Shown here: positions 22,953 to 34,125 of the stretch, piece by piece | Position numbering within the stretch: the first letter of the stretch is position 1 | How the letters are laid out: every line of letters starts with the position of its first letter | NCBI GenBank assembly: GCA_910589415.1 | Contig: OU342631.1 | Coordinates: 1 to 64,000, forward strand | From: Malachius bipustulatus | Lineage: Eukaryota > Arthropoda > Insecta > Coleoptera > Melyridae | Direction: 5' to 3' | Length of the DNA: 64,000 bases | Program-made: the position numbers and the translations under genes | The notes under the pieces: model-generated | The model's database searches: none | What the model saw: only the letters and a program-made list of their open reading frames with translations | What the model was told of the DNA's origin: nothing

Positions 22953-22979
22953 CTATATATATATATATATTTATATATA

Positions 22980-23012
<33 letters not shown>
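22953..23012. repeat. (TA)n microsatellite at the edge of family B
   Basis: Near-continuous TA dinucleotides with two TTTA interruptions. The same arrangement caps the third family B copy at 54246-54306. Confidence 0.95.
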
Positions 23013-23016
<4 letters not shown>

Positions 23017-24690
23017 CTCCAAAATCGCGAAATTTCGATTTTCAAAACGCTCCTGTAGCTTTATCTTTCAAGATTAGTGAATGAAATTTTGGATCCTTGT
23101 AAAGCTTTGGAACGACGTTAGATTTTCGTTGAAAAAAATTCCTAAAGTCGCGTTACTTCTACAGGGTGTCCTTTCAAAATTCCCCATATCCCGTTTTTGT
23201 CATCTCATTTCAGGTCGCAGTTTTCAATCTAGGGGACTGAAATTTTTGTGGGAGTAAGATATATATAAGAACTGGTCTGGTATTGTACTTGAGCAAAATC
23301 GGCCGAGCCGTTTCAAAATGGCGGCCATTTGAATTTTTGGAAAAAGGACTATTTTTTGAACCCCTGTATAAGCTAGATAGAAAAAGAGTTTTATATCAAA
23401 TTCACAATATTGGAAGTAAATGACTTGAAATTTAATTTCATGCAACAAAATTTGCATTTTTTCTATTAATAAGCCAGTGGCGTGGGTAGGAAAAGGGTAA
23501 AAATGGCTAAATTTCTCCAACAATTTATGAGCACATTTTTGAAGTAATTAAACTGAAATTTTTACAGTAGACAACTATACTAATAGACTTCAACCCTTGA
23601 GAATTTCAAAAAGTAAATAAGAAAAATGGCGGAGATATTCGATTTTTTTTTACATGATGTTTTTTTTAAATTAATTTCTCTAAATTTTTAAAAACGCTCC
23701 TGTAGCTTCATCTTTCAAGATTAATGAACGAAATTTTTTACTCTTATAAACCTTAGGGCTGACGTTTGATTTTCGTAAAAAACATTTTCCTAGAGTTGTG
23801 TTACTTCTACAGGATGTCCCTCCGAATTTCAGAAAAAAAACCGTCCGTGAGGCACGGTTTCTGGTCGAAGTTTTCAATCTAGAGCGCTGAAATTTTTTTG
23901 GTAGTAAGATACCCTCAAGTAGTCGTCTGGTACTGTATTTGAGTAAAATAGGTAAAGACATTCCAAAATGGCGGCCTTTTCAATTTTTGGAAAATGGCTA
24001 GATTTTGAACCCCTAAATAGGCAAGATCAAAAACTTTTAAACAAAATTAACAAGATTGGAATAAACTTATTTGAAATTTGAGCTAATGCAATACAATTTG
24101 CATCATTTCTATTAATAAGCCAGAGGCGTGGGTAGGAAAAGGGTAAAAATGTCTACATTTCTATAAACATTCATGAGCTTATTTTTGAAGGAATAGAACG
24201 GAAATTTTGATAGTAGACAACTATACTAATAGCAGTTAACCTTCAAAAATTTCAAGAAGCAAATATAAAAATGGCGGAGATATATTCGAATATTTTTAAA
24301 TGATGTTTATTCCTCTAAAATTTCAAACTTTCGGTTTTCAAAACTCTCCTTTCAGTTTTTTCCGAATTTATTAAAGGTAGTGTAAAAAATAGTATTTTTC
24401 AAGTAAAGTTAGCCAGTGGCGGGCATAGGAAAAGGGACAAAATTGTGAAATTTTGCCAATTTTTTTGATTTTTAAATTTAAAAATCCATTCTAAGGCACG
24501 TGTTGAAACGAAATGAAATGAAATTATCACAGAAAATTTTTCACATTAAAGCACTACGCTAACATGACATGACTATGGAAAATTTCAGAAAGCCAATAAT
24601 TTAAAAAGCGGTGAAAATATTCATAATTGAATCGCATAAAAATACACTATTTCTGCGATTGATGCGCAAGAAGGTTTTTTCGCTTGCGCC
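23013..24690 (+). repeat. Repeat family B, copy 1 (internally duplicated)
   Basis: Starts TTTCTCCAAAATCGCG after the TA tract. A unit of about 650 bases beginning AAAACGCTCCTGTAGCTT is present at about 23042 and again at 23690, and part of it near 24335. Landmarks are ACAGG(G/A)TGTCC, AAAATGGCGGCC and AGCCAGTGGCGTGGGTAGG. It ends near GATGCGCAAGAAGGTTTTTT. The same element occurs at 31850-33450 (plus) and 53173-54245 (minus). No protein recognised; the minus-strand ORFs inside are read-through of the repeat. Confidence 0.8.
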
Positions 24691-25609
24691 TAATTAATTT
24701 CTCCGGGACGCGCGTCTCCTCCGGGCGGTAAAACGGAAAATGATTCACGCACTTTGAACAATGTAAATTGTACCCACCCCGAGTGATGCATGCGACACAA
24801 ACCAGAGCGGCTTAGATACGAGTGGGCATTTAGTTTCCTGTAAATCTTCTCATTGGATTTATTGTCTGCCATAAAGGTTGACACCGATGGCGGTTATGAC
24901 TAGGACTCTGACGAATATCTCCGTATTAACATCATCAGCTCCAAGCACCAGCACCGGCACCAGAAACTAATGCATAAAACTTATTCCAGATGGTTATAAA
25001 TATTTTTACTGGTTTTTCGGGGTTTATTGATAACACTCTACTTGGGAGGAATCAGGAAAAAATACAGTAGTCCTAATCTCTTACTCTAATTCCCATAACA
25101 TCGTAAAGTAATCAGTGGAGCGAAATTCATTATAAAAGTCGCTCCGTTTTCGATTTTTTTTTTTTACGTATAGCCCAGGTCAGACCTAATAGATTTTTTT
25201 AATTGCATAATTTTGCATTCAAAACGGCTATTTACGACCTTTTTTTATAGGTCAGGACTTTTATATTTGAAAACCCATAAAAATCTACGATTTAAAAAAA
25301 ATGTAGGTATACTTTTGAACATTTACATGACTATTATAGTTATACATATTACTGGGTGGATATATTATTCTCGATCTGAAAGTTCTCTAATTTCTGTGCG
25401 TGTAATAGTGTGTATAATCTTATATGATTGTTAGGTACTTTAATGTGAACTCAAATGAACTTTACTAAGCATTTCAACAACGAGAAATCAAAAAAATGTG
25501 CAGATAGAAATCGGGAGAGTTTGGAGGTTGGATTGGAAGTGCTTCAGCCGTAAGTCTAACAGACAGCTTGTTAAATAATTGTGAGCGAGTAGGTGCTTAA
25601 GTGTTTTTC
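24691..25609. other. Sequence of unknown nature, GC-richer left end
   Basis: 24700-24960 is less AT-rich and looks single copy within the window. No frame there convinces me. Confidence 0.35.
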
Positions 25610-25990
25610 GCAGGGACGAACCTTGGGACCCCCAAATACGACCTGCTGAAAATGGGCCGGATCTGAGGATTTCAAAGCCCCCGTTCAGGGCCGTACTTTT
25701 TTTGCAACGTCCCACCTATAGGATTTTTTCTCGGTAACGATACATCGCGGTAAAATTCTGTTTGCACAGTTGTTACTTGGGGAAAGTATAAAACGTATAA
25801 ACTTTATAGAAATCGTTTTTCGAAAATAAATAAATAGGTGATCAAAAAAAAAAAAAACCTTCGAGCCATTGAGACTTTTCTAACGTTTTTTTCCCCGTCC
25901 CGTATTTGTATCTTCCTGTATTTCCTACATATCGAACTTTTTTTCATTCTATTTTGAAAAATTAATATCCAAGAACGTTATTTAAAAGGA
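25610..25990 (+). repeat. Repeat family R fragment
   Basis: Shares AACCTTGG(G/C)ACCCCCAAAT, CCCCGTTCAGGGCCGTAC, GCAACGTCCCACC and TCGCGG...ATTCTGTTTGCACAG with 35930-36545 and other copies. The distal part carries the inverted TATCTTCCTGTATTT block common to the family. Confidence 0.7.
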
Positions 25991-26167
25991 GATAAAATAA
26001 ATAAATTATAGAGAGGATGTATAAATATAAAGGAGAAATCGGGGGTTTATATAAGAAGTAAGTAATATAAATTCAAAATAAGGGCTATGTTTTCATGAAT
26101 TATGAATTGAGATTGACGTTTGAATAACAACTGGTATAAGAGAATTACGATTCTCTAATATTCGCAG

Positions 26168-26381
26168 GGAAATTTGTTTTCTGGCGGCCCGTTTCAACGG
26201 CTGCTCGCTAGTGTGATTTTGATTACTCGAAGGTACAAATACAGCATGCCCTGCATACCCGATCTATACGGGGAGGGATTTCAACCCTTGAGGATGTATA
26301 ATAACGTCGTCAGCGGCGTCAACAAAGACTTATTCTATGGTCAATTAAATTCTTATTCGAACGTCAATCAATTCGGAATAG
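26168..26381 (+). CDS. Plausible coding exon, protein not recognised
   Basis: The acceptor TATTCGCAG precedes, and the donor GTAGGT follows, an open frame of 71 codons plus one base. The central part reads MPCIPDLYGEGFQPLRMYNN and continues VVSGVNKDLFYGQLNSYSN. Codon use is mixed, with GC-rich third positions (AAC GTC GTC AGC GGC GTC AAC), unlike the flanks. An alternative reading is a first coding exon starting at the ATG at 26246. No domain or signal peptide is obvious; the sequence is rich in Asn, Gly and Tyr. If real, the rest of the gene lies in unseen exons on the plus strand. Confidence 0.5.
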
Positions 26382-27424
26382 GTAGGTAATTTTTTATTAA
26401 GAATTTAAATAATTTAAGTAAAGAATCGCTTTCTTTACAATAACTTTGTTTTTATTAACTTTATTAACTTTGAGCTATTAACAAAAAGACGATAATTTAT
26501 TCAAATTCTTACAATTTTTTTTTTTTTCTAAATGTTACCGACCATCTAGTCGGATTCGAGGTGTATTTTTTGACAGAAACCCCTATCTGATATCTCGTCA
26601 ATTCGCTTCATTTCACGTCAACCTGTCTGATGTTACTGCTATCAATTAGAAGACCTTATTTTTTGAATAAAGCCATGAAACGCCAATGACTCGCCGGGGA
26701 GTATAGATGAGTGTTTTCACCAATTTCTCTGGTCAATTCTTACGCGGGGAACCGCTACTGGAATAAAACCCGAGACGCTGTAAGTAGATTTCAGAATTAT
26801 TATAAGTTACACATCATAATGAATCGGATAAGGAAGTTCGTTTTTAGCCTTTGTCGCCGGGATCGGAAATAAATAGGTTCGCCGGCCCGCATACTAAACA
26901 GACCTAAGAATTATTATTATTACATCTTTCCGACAAATTATGCTCAGCTTCAATATTTACTGCAGCGCCGGCGCGAATTCAGGAATTAATTATTTTTATC
27001 AAATTACGCGACGCTTCACTAACTTGAGACCGGAGACTGGAACTTCCTTAAATAGTTGATTTATATAAGTATATGCAATCCGAGGTGGTAGAAATTATCT
27101 CGACCGTAAATCTATTTCCGCGAATATACGTACACGGTTCTGGAAATCGGCGATAACTCAGCATTGATGTTTTCGTCTCTGTCGCCGCATGCCAGGTAAG
27201 GCGCCGCTTAGTCGTCGCACACCGCTTTAAAACCGGCGGACGCCCTTTTATTTTTTCTAAGATTTAGTGAAATTTATAGAACACTGTAGATAATTTTAGT
27301 AGAACCTTTTGTAACCTCTCTGTCGATAGCCCTTTATCCCCCATAGATCATCAAGAAGATTTATGAATCGTTTAGGGGACTTCAAGATTGCCCCAGACCA
27401 TTATGTAAAATGATCTAGATTTCT
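26382..27424. other. Intron-like or intergenic sequence
   Basis: Repeat-poor compared with the first 25 kb. ATGCCAGGTAAGG at about 27189 contains a possible donor, unsupported otherwise. Confidence 0.3.
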
Positions 27425-27930
27425 AGAATAATCACGAATGTTTATTTTATGAGCTTAAGAAAGCTTATTTTATATGAAATGCTCAATTTAAGAATGTTCT
27501 AGATGTTCATTAATGTTCTGGAATGTTCTTGAATAGCTTCAGATGTTCCAGAATGTGAAAGAATGTTCTGTAAAGTTCTGGAAGTTTAAGAAATAGTCCT
27601 GATTATCCTAAGATGTTCTAGAAAGTTCTGGAATGATCTGGAAGTTTATATAATGTTGAAAGAATGTTCCAGAATATGCGAAGAAGTTTTCGTTCCAAAA
27701 TGTTTAAGAATAGATCCATAAATGTTCAAGAAAGTTTCAGATTTTTTTTAGAATGTTCCAAAACGTTCTAGAAATTTCAGAAATGTTGATGGTATGGGAA
27801 GTTTAAGGGTGTTCTAAGTTATTCTAAAAAGTTCCCGAATGTTTTAGAAAATTGCATAATGTTCTGAAATGTGCCATAAAGTTTCAGATTGTTCTAGAAT
27901 TTTCAAAGATATTCTAGAAAATTCTGGAAT
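27425..27930. repeat. 10-bp periodic heat-shock-element-like array
   Basis: About 500 bases are built from degenerate decamers in which TTC and GAA alternate every 5 bases. Perfect four-unit sites of the form TTCnnGAAnnTTCnnGAA occur at 27516-27533 and 27616-27633. TTC at 27546, 27566 and 27576 and GAA at 27551, 27561 and 27581 stay in the same register. This is the consensus bound by heat shock factor, but the array may simply be a minisatellite of unit (A/G)TGTTCTGGA. Confidence 0.75.
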
Positions 27931-28631
27931 CTTATTTAAATGCAGCACGAATAAAAAAAGGTAATTTGTAACGGCGGAATAAAAACGGTAGGTATGATCG
28001 TATGAACAAATTGCTCAAATAAGGTAAAAATCCCCCCTCCTGCCAAGAAAAAGAAACACGGGTCATAAAACAGCCGGACGTTTAATTCTCCGCCGGCCAC
28101 CACTAGTAGATAATCAATTTAGAGCCGGTTAAAAATAAAAACGGTCGTCGTTGTCGCGGGTTCGTTCACGCTAAAACGAGGTACAACAGTTTTATTGACA
28201 CACCGACACCCACCGTGCACCGCGATATAAATTGAATTCTACCGGCGTTTAAGAACTTAGCAGCCCAATAAAATTTTATTGATGGTTTAGCAGCGACGAT
28301 TAGCAATTCCGAGATGCGGTAGGATTTGTAAACACGCCACCCTCCTGCTGATTACAAATATCCCGTCCGCCAGAGATGGAGCAAGGCTGTTCGTCGGATC
28401 GGGACGTGCTGGCTGACTAATAAAACTTGGAAACGAGAGTGCAACAAGTCCTGTGGTGGTGATACGTGGATGGGATGACCCACGGGGTTAATAAGTCTTT
28501 TAATGACCAGCGAATAGTTTCAGATGAAATTAGCAATTGCGTATAGGTATAGGTAATAACAATAAGATGAGTAACTTACATTTACATACATTGAAGTTGA
28601 TTTTTTCGACAACTGCATGGAGTGTGTGCTG
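27931..28631. other. Spacer, nothing recognised
   Basis: Moderate GC. An ATTAAA on the minus strand near 28499-28504 could serve the exon at 28632-28750. Confidence 0.3.
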
Positions 28632-28750
28632 CTACCTTCTGTCTGGATGATGTTCTGGTTCTGATTCTGCAGGAGGCAGTTTGATTCTTTCTGCAGAATT
28701 GCCGTAATCGAGAAGGTGTTGCTCGATTTTTGCTGCTTCAAGCATCTCAA
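28632..28750 (-). CDS. Candidate terminal exon, unknown protein
   Basis: The minus-strand acceptor TTGTCTTACAG is followed by 38 complete codons ending in TAG (28632-28634). The peptide begins EMLEAAKIEQHLLDYGNSAE and ends charged and Pro/Glu-rich (SEPEHHPDRR). A possible ATTAAA lies about 130 bases downstream. Another frame stays open longer (through 28520) but reads Gln/Asn/Ser-rich low-complexity sequence, so the choice of frame is uncertain. The segment is clearly less AT-rich than its flanks. No family recognised. Confidence 0.35.
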
Positions 28751-29449
28751 CTGTAAGACAATAAAATAAATTATAGTTAAATAAATAGTTAAATATGTAT
28801 AAATACATATAAATATAAATAGTTATAAAATAAATAATAGTTATAGTAGGATTAACTTTAAAAAGTCAGATGTGACGTTACACTAACCGTCCGAATTAAT
28901 ATTTTTAGTTTCACCAGAAAATGTCAAACAGTTAATTGTCAAGTTGTGAACGAGCGTAAATTATTGAAGGAAATCATTCAAATATTAATTGAACCGCTTA
29001 CGTCAGTTTGAGAGCCACTGACAACTACATAAAATTTATTCACGTAATGACACTCTATCCTTTGTGCTGTTCATTTAATTCTCATTCAAAACCAATGTTG
29101 ACGTATACTTATTTATGCGGGATGGAGTGTTTAGACAAACTGGACGGTTACTATAAAAACCACGTATATGAAACAAAATAAATCGAACTATGAAAAGGAT
29201 GTGTATTCTTAATCGATACGTATGACTTTTTAGACTTTATTGGACTATAACATCCTCCACTTCTATTCATGTAAATTCGGAACAAGCTCACTTCCCTGTT
29301 ATTAAAAACAGGTTAAATGGAAAATTGTTGCCGTCCAGAAAATACCACCCTCCACCCTCCACCTAATTTAGCATGGGGAATTTCTGCTGCAACAAAAATG
29401 TTTCAACGTGAAAATCGTAAAATCGTAAAAAATTTGTTTAAATCCTGCA

Positions 29450-29760
29450 TCGGGTTAGGAATAAGGATCGGTCCCCGACGGTGTTGAGAATCCTTGTTCG
29501 AACCCCCGCGCGCATGGCGGCGGCGCCGCGAATCCGGCTAACGTGGAGTCGGAGGCGGCTGGGCGTCGGCATAGCACGCAGAGCATCCCCGAACAGGTGG
29601 TAACACTAACGCTGCAGGGTAAGCGCCGGGCACCCCCAGTAGTGACAAGCCATCGGTGATTATTATTATCCGAGTGACAGCCATGGACGGCGGCGCCATG
29701 GACAGCGGTGAGTGTCAACACTGATGATGTTGTGATTGTCGAAACTCTGATGTCGATTGA
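29450..29760. promoter_or_regulatory. CpG-rich island-like segment
   Basis: A sharp local rise in G+C and CpG (GCGCGCATGGCGGCGGCGCC and similar) in an otherwise AT-rich window. It contains the possible first exon at 29683-29707. The ORF on the minus strand here is a by-product of the composition. Confidence 0.45.
29683..29707 (+). CDS. Possible first coding exon
   Basis: ATG in a strong Kozak context (CAGCCATGG) starts MDGGAMDS, and the frame runs straight into the consensus donor GTGAGT at 29708. An in-frame TAA lies upstream near 29609, so the ATG is the first available. The segment sits inside the CpG-rich patch. Only eight codons and one base, so support is limited to start context, donor and composition. 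Downstream exons were not identified. Confidence 0.3.
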
Positions 29761-30144
29761 TGAATTCTGCATGTTCGGTTCGAGTTGTGAGATCTGATTG
29801 CGGGCTCGATATGATTATTTTAAGTGGCCCGTCTGCTATTTTATTTTTTATTTCCCCGGTTAATGTTATTAATAATTATTAGAAAAATCGACTTCGGCGT
29901 TATTAGGGATTTTAACCATAAGGGACGTTTTTTCATAGATTTATTTAACCACCTATAAATAGCTGTAGTATGTGTTAGTGTTAATATTTTCAGGATTTTA
30001 TTCAATTGTTTTTTTTTTTTTTTTGTATTAATTTCTGATGAGTCTTTTTGTGACCTCGGTTTGCTGTAAATAAAAAAAAATCGGTGGAATAGCGCTCGCC
30101 ATAATAGCAGAGTGAACGATTGGTTTACGATTTTTTTTTTTGGT

Positions 30145-30545
30145 GTCGTTGGAAAACCCTTTCGATTATCTTTCGTTTAATTGGAAAATGTACCGGGTGT
30201 TGTTACATTTAAAAATGTTAAGTTCTGGTGTCGGTAAAATGCACTGACAAATCGATTTGTTCGCTTTTTTTAGAAACAAAAATAGAGACATGTCTGCATA
30301 GAGACCCGGTAAGCCTTTTTGTGTCCTTTTTTAAAAATCGAGAAAACTGGCCTATTTTAGTAATAAATTGAAAAAAAAAATCGAAATTTTCAAGAAATCG
30401 CCTGATTTTTTATTGTGTTTTTTAAAAAATACCGATATCTTTGACATTATTTGTTCAAACGAGCATGTCAAGTTTTGGTATCATGGAAAACCCTTTCGAT
30501 TCACTTTCGTTTAATTGAAAAATGTATACAGGGTGTTCAAGTTTC
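30145..30545. repeat. Direct repeat pair, about 330 bp apart
   Basis: GAAAACCCTTTCGATT followed by CTTTCGTTTAATTG(G/A)AAAATGTA occurs at about 30150 and 30484, the second leading into TACAGGGTGTTC. Probably parts of a small element. Confidence 0.6.
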
Positions 30546-31849
30546 ACCTTCTTGTTTAAAATATAATGATGAGGGAGGTCTGCAGAGGTGTCTATGGCTA
30601 ATAGCTTAGCAACATTTCCTAAAGGAAATGTGGTACGATGTCTGTTCGGAAGGTTTGGTGTGAAATTGTTAGTGACTAGCTATACTTTTTCTACAATTTA
30701 TTTATTTTTATTTAATTAAAATTTAATTTTAATTAAAAAAATAAAATTTAATTTTAAAGTTAAATTAATTTTATTTGCAAAGATGGTAAACGTGAACAAG
30801 ATGAGTTGGTTTGAAAAAAAAAATTGAGGAACTAAAATTGAGTGGTATAATATAGGTACTTAGTATACTCGGGACTGAAGGTCTAATTCTATAAAATATA
30901 ACTGTATCGATTGTACTGCTATAACTTATAGTTAATAAATATACCACTCTAAAATTATACAATCAGGATCCTAATTTTTCAACAATTTAAACCATTACCG
31001 GTACGTGATTGGGGTATTTTTTAATAAACCATTGCCCAGTTATTTCACGCTAACCCGAAAAATATCCTCACTTGAACCTTGAACCGTCGGCCATAGTGCC
31101 TCCTGCTGATGTTATTTTGATGATGCGTGGCGCCTATTCTCTGGCGTTCCTATGAACAATTAGATTTTAGCGTGCAGACTTCCATTTGCGTCCGGCATGT
31201 CGTCGAACACGCACCTCCAACCCCAACCCGCCAACTCCACCCCTATCCCCCAAGTGATTATTCATCGCTTCAGAATTAAGCACAAATACACCGAAACGTT
31301 GATTATTGTTATCGCCGGGTCCCTTAATACAAATTACCTTGCACTTATAATACTAGACTACCAACTATATACGGCTATACAGAGTGTTTTAAGAAAATAT
31401 TTCATATCCTAACAAAATGCAGGCATGAACAACGGATTTTTTAAGAACAAGGGAGAGTTGTAGAACGAAGGAAACTTATTCCCAGTCTTATCCTTTATCC
31501 TTTGTCGGTCGACTCGGGCTCGGAATAAAATAAAATAACTCAATGAAGAATTAGGTCAGACTTCGGTCGGAGTTTCGGGAAGAATTCGGCGCAATAACAA
31601 TTCAGCTGATCCTCCGTGCTCGTGCTCGAGTAGGCGGCCAATTAGAAGCCGCGCTGTACATCAGCATGTGTAGTGGGCCTTCTGCAGGAGCGGGAGTAGC
31701 GGGAATCTTAAGGATAATTAAAACTAATTGCTCTGTTGAGGATCGCGGAGTCATGAAGGGAGGAATTTCGTGTTGCTTTACGGTTTGGATGGGCATCGTT
31801 CAAAAGGAATTACTCCCGCTGGTAGGTACTACCACTGGTGCTTAGATAT
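30546..31849. other. Spacer with weak ORFs
   Basis: The plus-strand ORF at 31197-31412 starts MSSNTHLQPQPANSTPIPQV in a moderately GC-rich context and might hide an exon, but no splice site or motif supports it. The rest is AT-rich. Confidence 0.25.
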
Positions 31850-33450
31850 TTTTATTTATTTCTTCAAAATCGCGGTTTTCAAGACGCCCCTGTAGCTTCA
31901 TCTTTCAATGTTGGTGAACGAAATTTGGCAGTCTTGTATAGAACTTATGGTGGACTTTGGATTTGTCCCAGTTTCCTTATAAAGTCGAGTCATTTCTAGG
32001 TAAGGGGTGTAAGAAAAAAACATTTTTATGGCATAATTTCAGCCCGCGGTTTTCAGTAAAGAAAACCGAAATTTTTATACAAGTAAGATTTTCACGAGGA
32101 GTGGTCTGAGATCAAAGGGGGGACCTTTTGTTCATTTTTTTGAAGCGAGATGATGATTTTTTCCGGTAGTACTTGGAATGCTGATTCAGAATATTGTTAC
32201 GGGTCTCGCAATAAATAAAATCACCACTTAAAAGTCTTGCAAATCACTTTATTGATTAATTCAAGTTTTAACCTCTAATTCTAATAAACACGCACAGCTG
32301 ACTACTACTTGTACTACATCAACACCAACTTGTCTATTCTTTATAATTCACTATCCTGTCACTACTGGCTTCCTTACTTCACACTTCACTTCACTACTGC
32401 TCTGTTCAACTTACACTAGTTACTACTGCTCTTGTCTTCAGCTTATTCCCTTCACATCTAAACTAAAACTACTTCACGCAGCCGTAGGCGGTCCTTATGT
32501 AGTCCCCCGACGCATCAGTAGTCACGTTCTACTCCGTTCTAGTAGGTACATTCTCGAACGTCGCACCGGCTCACCGGCCGTCGATTCGTGGATTCTGGAA
32601 ATGTCAGATTGTTCGGCGAGCCCACTCCAGAAATCCATAGAACCAACACTGTCCGTCAATGTGTCACATGACATGTGACTGGAACTGTCGCGAACATGTC
32701 ATTGACTAACTCAGTATAAAAAAAGAGAATGTAAACAAACAAGCAAATCGTGGACTAGAATGTTAAAGGTTAAAGAAGCAATTACTAGAATTTTTCCAGA
32801 GCGGTCTCGTTATAATATATTATAAGGTATTAGGGATCGCCGAAGCTCAGGAGTGTCTAAAATCGAGCCCCAAAGAGAGTTAAAAATCGAATTTACGAAT
32901 TTAAAAACTTCATATCCCTGAAACGATGGCCCCAATTAAAAAAAGGACTTTTTTAATTCAACAAATATCGCAGTATTTCTCTATAAATAATCCAGTGGCG
33001 TGTGTATGAAAATGGTAAAAATGGCTAAATTTCTATAACCGTTTATTAGTTAATTTTTGAAGAAATTGAACTGAAATTTTTACAGTGGACGAATGTCCTT
33101 TAACTTGAAAAAAATTCAAAAAGCAACCAAGAAAAACGGCGGAGATATCCGAATTTTTTTACTTCACGTTTATTCCTTTAAAATTTCAAATGTTCGGTTT
33201 TTAAAACTTCCCTTTCATTTTTTTCGAATTTAAAGTTAGCCAGTGGCGGACATATAAAAAAGGGACAAAATTGTTAAATTTTGCCAAATTTTGTTGTTTT
33301 GTTAAATTGAAAATCCATTTTACGTTTTCAAACGAAATAAAATGAAATTTCCACAGTAGACCACTACCTACGTTAATATGACTTGACTATGGAAAATTTC
33401 AGAAAGTCAACACTATTTTTATGCGATTGATGCGCAAGAAGGTTTTTTAT
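31850..33450 (+). repeat. Repeat family B, copy 2, interrupted
   Basis: CAAAATCGCGGTTTTCAAGA and CCCCTGTAGCTTCATCTTTC open the copy. CCAGTGGCG(T/G) motifs and GATGCGCAAGAAGGTTTTTT close it near 33445. About 630 bases of unrelated LTR-like sequence interrupt it from about 32188. Confidence 0.75.
32188..32815 (-). mobile_element. Probable solo LTR inserted in family B
   Basis: The segment is absent from the other family B copies. Read on the minus strand it ends GCGAGACCCGTAACA, a typical LTR end (CA), and carries CAATAAAG about 50-60 bases before that end, as expected of an R/U5 polyadenylation signal. The plus strand is C/T-rich. The opposite end lies near GGTCTCGTTATAA but lacks a clear TG and the target duplication is uncertain. 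No internal retrotransposon region follows, hence solo LTR. The superfamily cannot be told. Confidence 0.45.
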
Positions 33451-34064
33451 TTCTATACCTACCTACTTACTTAATTCAAAAGTCCTTAAGCGAAATTCAA
33501 ATCAAGTGGGTTGATTTTAATTAAAGAAAAAACCGCATCAAAGGAGAGCTGAAGGAGAAACGGTTCGGGGTTCAGCAGAAGCTATATACCTATCTACCTG
33601 TGCGGTATAGCTACACAACCACCTTAACACAAGGACATTCGTGCTTGTACCTATACTGGCAGTTCAATTTTAGGATGTAATCAAGCAGAAACACTCTAAA
33701 TGAGGTCGTTTGTCTATTTCCATCCTGATTTAGGATTACACGATCATTAATAATAATTGTAGCAATGATAGGATTTAGTTCATCTATAACACCTGCAATA
33801 TTAATAATACCGATCTACATACAGATATTGGGATTATGGAATAAAATAAATATTGAAATATTATAAAATAAATAAATTAAAATAAAAATTACACATTTTA
33901 CCTCCGGGCGTCTCTGAATCAAAAGCATCTATCTTAGCCTGAACCGGAAAGTTACACGAATGAGTAACAAAATTAATAAGAAATAGGGGTAGGTACCTAA
34001 TAGTTTGTTTCCATTTGTTTCCATTAAGTCGTTTAATGGATTAGTATTAATTACTCTAAATTAA
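33451..34064. other. AT-rich spacer
   Basis: No supported feature. Confidence 0.3.
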
Positions 34065-34125
34065 TGTGCAAACAGAATCTCTCCGCGATGTATCGTTACC
34101 TACCGAGAAAAGTACGAGTACCTAC
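34065..34125 (-). repeat. Family R fragment, inverted
   Basis: GCAAACAGAATCTCTCCGCG followed by ATGTATCGTTACCTACCGAG is the complement of the core of family R. Confidence 0.7.

Noticed and set aside
23224..23961. Minus-strand ORFs of 99 and 93 codons in family B
   Set aside because: Frames are broken in the other family B copies and carry no motif.
29455..29772. 105-codon minus-strand ORF
   Set aside because: It coincides with the CpG-rich patch, where stops are rare by composition, and its peptide shows no coherent domain.
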